Virus record (IMG/VR): IMGVR_UViG_3300046466_000204
Coordinates: 1-43,605 of that record
DNA: 43,605 nt
Source: a virus
Strand: one strand, 5' to 3'
Part shown: positions 38,418 to 43,605 of the stretch, piece by piece
Layout of the letters: every line of letters starts with the position of its first letter
Position numbering within the stretch: the stretch's first letter is position 1
Program-made: the position numbers and the translations under genes
Notes under the pieces: generated by a model
The model's input: only the letters and a program-made list of their open reading frames with translations
Database searches by the model: none
Told to the model about the DNA's origin: nothing

Positions 38418-38449
38418 TTGACAGTAGTAAACAGATATGTGATTATAAT
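38418..38449 (+). promoter_or_regulatory. GTAAACA-type promoter, copy 4
   Basis: TTGACA (38418-38423), GTAAACA 3 nt later (38427-38433), GATTAT (38441-38446) at 17 nt or TATAAT at 38444-38449. A long T-rich tract lies upstream. It drives the amidoligase operon. Confidence 0.75.
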
Positions 38450-38493
38450 TGTGTCGAGAGGGCATTGCCCTAGTTTTTACCACGGAGATCAAA

Positions 38494-39357
38494 ATGACCA
38501 TGAATACAAATCGCACTTACGGAGTTGAGTTTGAGGGTTATGGCATTCCTATGGATACCCTTGTTAGCAAGTTACGTCATGCAGGTATCAATGCTAGATT
38601 AGCTTCTTACTCAGGCTCGGACTACAGCGTTTGGCAAGTAAAGCCAGATGGCTCAATTAGTGGGCGTTATGGGTTTGAGGTTGTGTCACCAGTTTTACAA
38701 GGCGCAGATGGATTAGAGCAAGTCAAAAAAGTATTGAGCGTTGTTCGTGATAATGGCGGTGACGCAAATGAGTCATGCGGCTTCCATATCCATTGGGGTG
38801 TTCGTGATTGGCGTATCAAGAATTTCCGCAACTTTTACAAGCGTTGGGCAAAATTTGAGAAAGGCACAGATTTGCTTCAGCCACTTAGCAGACGCGGTGA
38901 TAACGCTTACTATACAAAATCAGTTTACTCAAACGTGGTCATGGGTCATGCCTCTGGCGATATCGCTCGGACTGTGCAAACCATGTTCACCAAGATAGAT
39001 GGGTGTCGTACAGTGACCCAACTTCGCAATCTGATACAAGGCGGTGGTCGCTATAACAAGCTCAACCTTGCCAAGTATCACAGAACAGGAACTGTAGAGA
39101 TACGTCACCATAGCGGTTCATTCAGTGAGCAGAAGGTGATTGCTTGGATAGAGTTGACAGGATCAATGATATCTGATGCCGACAATGGCAAGGCCATCAA
39201 GGGTTGGAACGGTTCCGTGGATGCCAAGAAGGTTCTCGACACCCTTCTTGGTGCGGCAGTGCGAGTTGGTGGAATGTCATCTGCCACTCGCACTTTCTAC
39301 AAAGCTCGCGCTAAAGAATTACAGCGCAAGATAGATGAACGATCACGGAGGGCATAA
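38494..39357 (+). CDS. Amidoligase_2-family (glutamine-synthetase-like) ligase
   Basis: From ATG 38494 (leader ACCACGGAGATCAAA) 287 residues; an upstream frame to 38449 is promoter. The family pattern is clear: RTYGVEFEGYG with E12 and E14, WQVKPDGSI, GFEVVSPVLQG with E62, ESCGFHIHWG with H98 and H100, and YHRTGTVEIRHHSGS with E202 and R204. These are the metal- and ATP-binding residues of the GS/carboxylate-amine ligase fold. Such enzymes are predicted to join amino groups to carboxylates on peptides, metabolites or proteins; no phage substrate is known. The neighbouring GGCT gene two positions downstream strengthens a gamma-glutamyl/amide modification cycle. Confidence 0.85.
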   Translation: MTMNTNRTYGVEFEGYGIPMDTLVSKLRHAGINARLASYSGSDYSVWQVKPDGSISGRYGFEVVSPVLQGADGLEQVKKVLSVVRDNGGDANESCGFHIHWGVRDWRIKNFRNFYKRWAKFEKGTDLLQPLSRRGDNAYYTKSVYSNVVMGHASGDIARTVQTMFTKIDGCRTVTQLRNLIQGGGRYNKLNLAKYHRTGTVEIRHHSGSFSEQKVIAWIELTGSMISDADNGKAIKGWNGSVDAKKVLDTLLGAAVRVGGMSSATRTFYKARAKELQRKIDERSRRA

Positions 39358-39358
39358 G

Positions 39359-39595
39359 ATGTATGTGTTCCAAACATATGATGGGAAATTGTTTAGCGCA
39401 AAGGACGAAAGAAGCCTTGTTGAACAATTACGAAATGACACAATTATTGGCACTAATGATATATACGAATTTATGAATCTCGTTACAAAGTGGACAATGA
39501 TTTACAACGACAGCAAATTAGACCCTGACACACCAGAAACATTTATAGCGTCTATGCTTGATGAAGGTATGTTGACAAAATGGAGTAAGAACTAA
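39359..39595 (+). CDS. Small acidic protein between amidoligase and GGCT
   Basis: The 78-residue protein from ATG 39359 (GGAGG eight bases upstream) reads YVFQTYDGKLFSAKDERSLV then QLRNDTIIGTNDIYEFMNLV and ends TKWSKN. No family recognised. It overlaps the GGCT gene by one base and follows the amidoligase stop by one, so all three are co-translated. As a partner or substrate of the two enzymes it would fit; this is inference from the operon. Confidence 0.62.
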   Translation: MYVFQTYDGKLFSAKDERSLVEQLRNDTIIGTNDIYEFMNLVTKWTMIYNDSKLDPDTPETFIASMLDEGMLTKWSKN

Positions 39596-40056
39596 TGATA
39601 ACCAAACAACCTTTTTATGTGGCCTATGGGAGCAACCTCAATAAAACTCAAATGTCCATGCGTTGCCCTGATGCCAAACCGATAGTGAGTATGTTACTAC
39701 CAGATTACAGACTTGTGTTCCGTGGCGTTGCTGACATCATCCCTGCAAAGGGATGGAAAGTTCCTGTAGTGTTATGGGAAATAACTGAGTCTTGTGAAAA
39801 GGCTTTAGATAGATATGAGGGATTTCCCAATCTCTATCGGAAAGAATATTTTGATAACACAAAGACAGGTGATGTTTACATGGCCTATGTGATGAACGCA
39901 CATGGACTTGCTATGCCGCCAATGGGATACTTAAATGCTATACGCCAAGGGTATGATGATTTTGGGTTAGATGAAACATACATCGATGCAGCTTTAGCCT
40001 TTACAAAAGATTATGATTCAAATGATGGTCACATACCTAAACGCTGGAAAACTTAA
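39595..40056 (+). CDS. Gamma-glutamylcyclotransferase-like protein (GGCT/AIG2)
   Basis: The 153-residue protein carries the GGCT substrate-binding loop YVAYGSNLN (YGSN at 11-14) and the catalytic glutamate E75 in LDRYEGFPNLYRKEYF. The fold releases 5-oxoproline from gamma-glutamyl amines or gamma-glutamyl amino acids. Next to an amidoligase it could reverse, trim or edit isopeptide-like bonds. It starts with ATG overlapping the stop of the small protein (TAATGA) and converges with the ParB-like gene with a four-base overlap. Confidence 0.87.
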   Translation: MITKQPFYVAYGSNLNKTQMSMRCPDAKPIVSMLLPDYRLVFRGVADIIPAKGWKVPVVLWEITESCEKALDRYEGFPNLYRKEYFDNTKTGDVYMAYVMNAHGLAMPPMGYLNAIRQGYDDFGLDETYIDAALAFTKDYDSNDGHIPKRWKT

Positions 40057-40595
40057 CCGCCTTCCATTCTAGTAAAATCTGGAACCCACCCATCTTCAAA
40101 TTCATCATCGGGGTCGCCTTTAGTATCGGGTGATCCCGCATTGTCATAAAGCCTTTCAATCTCGTCCTGTTCCATACCAAGGTGTCTTGCTATCCATTCA
40201 TCATCAACGCCCTGTTCATCTTTAAGGCTTCGAACTATCTCCGCCATTGACATTACAAAGTGATTGCCCCTTGCCCTGTTGTGCGTGATAGTAGCTGACA
40301 CCTGTTCCGCCATTCCCATATCATCAGGCAACATAACGACAGGAACCATACCGCCAGTTCTCTCAGCAATTCTATCATCGCCAGATACCAACCACCTATG
40401 ATAGCCGTCCACAATTTCATTATTTGATCTGACAACAACAGGCTGTGTCCACCCGCAAGTCAAGATAGATTGAACTAAAAGCTCAAGCTCTACTGGTGCG
40501 ACTTTGTTTGGATTGTATGAGTTTGCGTGTAGCGTATCTCTATTGACCCATTGCACACTACTTATGGGTTGCGCTTCTGAACCTTGCTTCATCAT
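40053..40595 (-). CDS. ParB-like (IbrB-type) protein
   Basis: The 180-residue protein has the ParB/Srx core: VQWVNRDTLHANSYNPNKVA, QSILTCGWTQPVVVRSNNEI, VDGYHRWLVS and a conserved THNRARGNH, then an HTH-like DDEWIARHLGMEQDEIERL. The THNRARG signature with a PP-loop partner encoded upstream is the IbrA-IbrB arrangement. The start overlaps the end of the PP-loop gene by 38 nt. ParB-fold proteins bind CTP or act as NTPases or nucleases; the activity here is unknown. The C-terminus is acidic. Confidence 0.83.
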   Translation of the reverse strand: MMKQGSEAQPISSVQWVNRDTLHANSYNPNKVAPVELELLVQSILTCGWTQPVVVRSNNEIVDGYHRWLVSGDDRIAERTGGMVPVVMLPDDMGMAEQVSATITHNRARGNHFVMSMAEIVRSLKDEQGVDDEWIARHLGMEQDEIERLYDNAGSPDTKGDPDDEFEDGWVPDFTRMEGG

Positions 40596-41766
40596 ATTTC
40601 CTTTTTTGTTTTATGGCCTCATCTGTGCCGCCCTGTATTGTAGGCTGTTTTCTTCCCTTGAAGTCTCCTCTTACCGCAATCTTAAGAAGAAAATCCCATG
40701 ACACCCCTGTTCGCGGATGAGCAATTTTATCCAATAATGGTTCTTTTGTTTTTCCATAATGATTTTGAATAAATCCTTTTATGCGTTCAGCGACTTGCGT
40801 TTTATACGGCTCTGGATGTTTATCCACCCAGAACTTTATAAATTCATGCCATGACATATTATCTGGCTTGGCTGGTGTTTTGCCATATGAATATAAAACC
40901 GTGGTTGAATATCTAGCCGCCGTTGCCGCGCCAGCCACCCTTGTTTGCATCCTGTCCCAAATATCAGGCCAAAGCTCTCTAAATTGATGCAGACCTCGCA
41001 TTGGCTCTTCCCCATATGGCGGCGCACACCTTTGAGCATTTGGCTTAATGCCGCCCTTGTCCATGCGATCATAAGCGTGGTTATAATCCCAGCCAAACTT
41101 TCTAGGGGCTGTCCAGATATCCTTTGTGTTCCAATCGTAGACAGGATAAACCTTATAAATGTTTCCCTGTGATGTTCCCTCATCATATTTGATAATGTGC
41201 TTATCTTCTCTTTTGCGGCTATTTAAAATAGCCCTTGTTCGTGTAAGGCTTTCATCTGCCCTAATCCCCATAATGATACCCACGTTTCCATCTTTCTCAG
41301 GTGAAAACAAATATCCGTTTATCTCTGGTATCGTTAGACGTTTTTTTGGGTCTGTTGGATAACCTTCAACATGGGCAATGCCCTCTGGCGGCATGGGGCG
41401 AACCCATTTTTCTTTATCTTCTGGACCCCACGGAAACCACCACGGCTCTTTTACTGAACAAGCATTTCTGTGTCTGACAGGCAAACACCACCAGTGCATA
41501 TCTACTTCTGGGATTTGGGCGACCCTTCGGACATATTCTTCTGTGTCATATGGAATGGCCTCTTCATCAAAATGATGCACTGGCACTTTTTTGATGCCAC
41601 GCTCCTTGGCAACCCCCAATGTAAGCATCAGACAGGCCGTTGAGTCTTTACCGCCACTAAACATAACCGCGACAGTATCAAACCTATCATAAGCCCTGTG
41701 AATACGTTCTATTGCGAGTTCATATACATTTTTATCAATGATTTTCTTTTTACCGAGACGGCTCAT
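40558..41766 (-). CDS. PP-loop ATP pyrophosphatase, IbrA/PAPS-reductase-like (DUF3440)
   Basis: The 402-residue protein has the PP-loop VAVMFSGGKDSTACL with SGGKDS at 37-42, then PVHHFDEEAIPYDTEEYVRR and PVRHRNACS, a middle domain MGIRADESLTRTRAI, VYDWNTKDIWTAPRKFGWDY and the IbrA-type RCAPPYGEEPMRGLHQFREL. PP-loop enzymes activate substrates by adenylation, often before sulfur or amine transfer. IbrA proteins are PAPS-reductase-like but their reaction is unknown. The gene is central in a four-gene minus-strand cassette, with a ParB-like gene on either side and a bicupin. No IscS-like or DndB/D/E partners are visible. Confidence 0.87.
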   Translation of the reverse strand: MSRLGKKKIIDKNVYELAIERIHRAYDRFDTVAVMFSGGKDSTACLMLTLGVAKERGIKKVPVHHFDEEAIPYDTEEYVRRVAQIPEVDMHWWCLPVRHRNACSVKEPWWFPWGPEDKEKWVRPMPPEGIAHVEGYPTDPKKRLTIPEINGYLFSPEKDGNVGIIMGIRADESLTRTRAILNSRKREDKHIIKYDEGTSQGNIYKVYPVYDWNTKDIWTAPRKFGWDYNHAYDRMDKGGIKPNAQRCAPPYGEEPMRGLHQFRELWPDIWDRMQTRVAGAATAARYSTTVLYSYGKTPAKPDNMSWHEFIKFWVDKHPEPYKTQVAERIKGFIQNHYGKTKEPLLDKIAHPRTGVSWDFLLKIAVRGDFKGRKQPTIQGGTDEAIKQKRKYDEARFRSATHK

Positions 41767-41768
41767 TT

Positions 41769-42452
41769 TTACTTTCCATGATCAATGTAAGTTCGGTTTA
41801 TCATTGAATGGTTTTCATCAGTTGGACCTGTATCACTGTCTGGATGGAACGCAACAATATCCATGTGACTATCGCTGGTTCTAAATGAATGAAGCTCCTG
41901 TTCAGTGAGCATAAAAATACACCCTTTTTTCAAAGGCTTGACCCAGCCATCACTGTAATTACTTTTTTCTTGGAAAGCCTCTCCCTCACCGCTAATTACA
42001 ACGCCCATCCTTACTGAAGGGTGAGTGTGTTGAGTTTGATAAATGCCAGTTGGGAAATGCAGATAGTTAAGAACTGGATCACCTTGCCTTGGCATTGAAA
42101 CTAAAACACTATCAGAGCAACCATCAATATATGACAATCGACCATTTGATTCCGTTTGACCCATTACTGGCATACATCGATATCCTAGCTTCGTTACAGT
42201 CCAGAGTTTGAAATCAGATGAATTTGAAATGTCATAGGCTCCGTGAAATGCAAAATAATTTCCTTCTTGAACCCACCAGCCCTGACCATTAGCGGTAACT
42301 TTTGCTGAGCCTGTTAGCACATACCCAAACGTGGTGGCATGAGCTATGCCCTGTTCTTTAGCATCTTTATCAAAATACATCGCGTAAGTTGGATACATGG
42401 TATCAAGTGCGCGAATTCCCTCTGTGTGTTTTGGCTCATAGATTATTTCCAT
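41769..42452 (-). CDS. Bicupin protein of the PP-loop cassette
   Basis: The 227-residue protein has two cupin-like halves. N-terminal: AHATTFGYVLTGSAKVTANG with GWWVQEGNYFAFHGAY. C-terminal: YQTQHTHPSVRMGVVISGEG, then KKGCIFMLTEQELHSFRTSD with HTHP and a distal His as metal ligands. The first half lacks a clear His set and may be structural. Cupins can be dioxygenases, isomerases or sensors. It lies two bases before the PP-loop gene and directly after the larger ParB gene. Confidence 0.75.
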   Translation of the reverse strand: MEIIYEPKHTEGIRALDTMYPTYAMYFDKDAKEQGIAHATTFGYVLTGSAKVTANGQGWWVQEGNYFAFHGAYDISNSSDFKLWTVTKLGYRCMPVMGQTESNGRLSYIDGCSDSVLVSMPRQGDPVLNYLHFPTGIYQTQHTHPSVRMGVVISGEGEAFQEKSNYSDGWVKPLKKGCIFMLTEQELHSFRTSDSHMDIVAFHPDSDTGPTDENHSMINRTYIDHGK

Positions 42453-43060
42453 TATACGAATTCCTTTGTTATTTTAATTAATGCTTGCGTCACGTTATCT
42501 AATTTTTCTTGATTTTGAATATTGCGTAAAGCACTCAAAACCAAATCTCTATCTTGCGGTGACATGACAAAGCTCATAGTTACATAATCACCTACTGAAC
42601 CAATTATATCAGAATCAACTGAATCTGAGCTTTCCTTGTCAATCATATCATTAAGGAACTCAATATCGCCAGCAGATTGAGTGATTTCTGTTGTTTCCCA
42701 TAAATGCTTAAACGCTTCTAAATCGCCGCCATCAATAAGAGCCATTTCAGCCTCTAACAAACCATCATCCCATGTTGTCAATTCATTCAATTTATTATCT
42801 AAAATGCGAAACGCTTTTATTTGATCGGTAGTTAAATTATCTGAAATTTTGATTGGTACGGTTTTCATCCCCAGCTTTTTTGCCGCAAGGAATCTTGTAT
42901 GACCAGCAATTATTACATAATCACCATCAACCACTATGGGCTGTTGCCAGCCGAAACTTTTAATACTGTTTGAAACTGAGTTGACCGCTGACTCAGATAT
43001 CACTCTTGGGTTGCCTGTGTATGGCTTTACATCTGTAACTGGTACTTCTTTGATTTCCAT
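42452..43060 (-). CDS. ParB-like nuclease-domain protein
   Basis: The 202-residue protein opens VPVTDVKPYTGNPRVISESA, IKSFGWQQPIVVDGDYVIIA with GHTRFLAAKKLGMKTVPIKI, then LTTDQIKAFRILDNKLNELT, the signature of ParB/Srx-domain proteins of phages and DNA-modification loci. The C-terminal part (GDYVTMSFVMSPQDRDLVLS) is a small helical domain. There is no fused methyltransferase, though such fusions are common in this family. It is the first gene of the cassette and lies just downstream of an extended -10 promoter and operator site B. Confidence 0.83.
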   Translation of the reverse strand: MEIKEVPVTDVKPYTGNPRVISESAVNSVSNSIKSFGWQQPIVVDGDYVIIAGHTRFLAAKKLGMKTVPIKISDNLTTDQIKAFRILDNKLNELTTWDDGLLEAEMALIDGGDLEAFKHLWETTEITQSAGDIEFLNDMIDKESSDSVDSDIIGSVGDYVTMSFVMSPQDRDLVLSALRNIQNQEKLDNVTQALIKITKEFV

Positions 43061-43066
43061 GAATCA

Positions 43067-43094
43067 CCCCATTTTGGGATAGACTATATCAAAA
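43067..43094 (-). promoter_or_regulatory. 13-bp palindrome (site B) and extended -10 promoter of the ParB/PP-loop cassette
   Basis: CCCCATTTTGGGA (43067-43079) lies a few bases downstream of TGATATAGT (extended -10 on the minus strand, about 43084-43092), so it overlaps the predicted transcription start, a repressing position. The palindrome is the same as sites A and C to within one base per half. Confidence 0.6.
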
Positions 43095-43113
43095 CTTTAT
43101 AAGATGCAAATAC

Positions 43114-43141
43114 GAAAGGGGGGCGACCAAACCCCCCTTTC
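43114..43141. terminator. Ten-base-pair hairpin after the helicase gene
   Basis: GAAAGGGGGG (43114-43123) and CCCCCCTTTC (43132-43141) form a perfect stem around eight bases. No long T-run follows on either strand (GTATTTG on the minus strand), so termination is likely but may be weak. The plus strand continues with AACCACG, a leader remnant. Confidence 0.6.
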
Positions 43142-43199
43142 TAACCACGAAAACCAAATGCCTTGGGAGCATATTTGGCAGTCGTAAACATCATATCAC

Positions 43200-43605
43200 C
43201 TAATCATTGTCTGTCCAGTAGTTTTGCATAGTCTGATGGTCGGTTTCCTCATAAACGTGCTTGGCTAAATTATATTTGAAAAAACACTCCCCAATATTTC
43301 CATATAATCCCTGCTCCCTAATCTTGCGGGTTATCACTCTGGTTTCATCAGTCTCAAAATCCCTGTGAATAACAAGCCCTACATCCGCCATATTATTCCA
43401 ATGGGCTGACCCGCTGACATCATACAGGCTAGGCGGTGGTATTATGCCCTCTTGTGTTCTCTGCATCTTTGCTGGGTGAGCAACCATCCACATCGCAACC
43501 TCATGCGTCCGACAAAACTGCTTGCATCTGCTTATCAAGTCTCGGATATGCTCATCTTCTCTTTTGTTGCCATCCCTAGTTGCGTCTATCTCATTGTAAG
43601 GGTCA
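43200..43605 (-). CDS. Replicative DNA helicase (DnaB/Twinkle-like), C-terminal part
   Basis: The frame is open to the window edge. Reading in from the edge gives DPYNEIDATRDGNKREDEHI, the Walker B region of RecA-like phage helicases, then RCKQFCRTHEVAMWMVAHPA and SLYDVSGSAHWNNMADVGLV, where the sensor histidine/asparagine and arginine-finger segments lie, and the end EQGLYGNIGECFFKYNLAK. The protein unwinds DNA at the fork, moving with primase. Only about 135 C-terminal residues are in the window. A TTG inside is not a true start. Confidence 0.88.
   Translation of the reverse strand, partial: DPYNEIDATRDGNKREDEHIRDLISRCKQFCRTHEVAMWMVAHPAKMQRTQEGIIPPPSLYDVSGSAHWNNMADVGLVIHRDFETDETRVITRKIREQGLYGNIGECFFKYNLAKHVYEETDHQTMQNYWTDND

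Noticed and set aside
40558-41766. Calling the PP-loop gene a true PAPS reductase for sulfate assimilation or a DndC protein
   Set aside because: It has IbrA/DUF3440-type middle and C-terminal features and a ParB-like partner; no Dnd partners are near, so a metabolic or phosphorothioate label would go beyond the evidence.
43158-43187. Nine-codon plus-strand frame after an AACCACG-like leader
   Set aside because: Too short to support as a gene; the leader is degenerate (lacks GGAG). Kept only as a hint of a lost cassette.
1-43605. Terminal direct repeats or circular overlap of the window ends
   Set aside because: The two ends show no matching sequence by eye; both cut through genes, so this is a partial genome or an arbitrary cut.
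1-43605. Integrase, attachment site, tRNA genes, CRISPR array
   Set aside because: None could be recognised. The excisionase-like HTH at 3802-4023 alone is not enough to call the phage temperate.

Overview
This window is a large part of the genome of a tailed double-stranded DNA phage with a long, probably non-contractile tail (siphovirus-like). It encodes HK97-type terminase, portal, protease and capsid, a lambda-like tube and tape measure, a J-like tail-tip protein and no sheath. Several proteins (tail assembly chaperones, 3-TM holin, head-tail joining proteins) resemble families shared with alphaproteobacterial gene transfer agents and marine phages, so a marine alphaproteobacterial host is the best guess; this is inference from family resemblance. 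No integrase, tRNA or CRISPR array was seen. Both ends cut through genes: a minus-strand gene of unknown function at the left and a replicative helicase at the right.

Layout. (1) 1-916, minus strand: a partial gene, a DUF1064-type nuclease and a small helix-turn-helix repressor. (2) 1024-8055, plus strand: a recombination set (PD-(D/E)XK exonuclease, ERF annealing protein, an SSB-like protein, an HNH protein), an excisionase-like HTH and a terminator; then small early genes including a zincin metallopeptidase, two DNA-binding proteins, a lipoprotein, a small membrane protein and a 2OG-Fe(II) oxygenase. (3) 8048-37871, minus strand: the late operon, transcribed right to left as terminases, portal, head morphogenesis, protease, capsid, tail tip and fibres, connectors, tube, chaperones, tape measure, then lysis genes (lysozyme, holin and several small membrane proteins). 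A plus-strand cassette of small genes (32296-33151) interrupts this operon. (4) 37989-40056, plus strand: a zinc-ribbon protein, then an amidoligase / small protein / gamma-glutamylcyclotransferase operon. (5) 40053-43060, minus strand: a PP-loop (IbrA/PAPS reductase-like) enzyme with two ParB-like proteins and a bicupin. (6) 43200-43605: end of a DnaB/Twinkle-like helicase.

Points of most interest. Two enzymatic cassettes meet tail to tail at about 40.05 kb: amidoligase plus GGCT, and PP-loop enzyme plus two ParB-like proteins plus bicupin. Both look like modification systems of unknown target. The tail region has five fibre-like genes interleaved with four genes for a small tail assembly chaperone, and this whole block lies between capsid and connector genes, an unusual order. 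The tail chaperone pair carries an in-phase GGGAAAC slippery heptamer, predicting a -1 frameshift fusion. Regulation seems organised by three recurring elements: a 13-bp palindrome (CCCCA-TWT-TGGGG) in front of three transcription units, a promoter with GTAAACA exactly 3 nt after the -35 box (four copies), and a stereotyped ACCACGGAGA translation leader.
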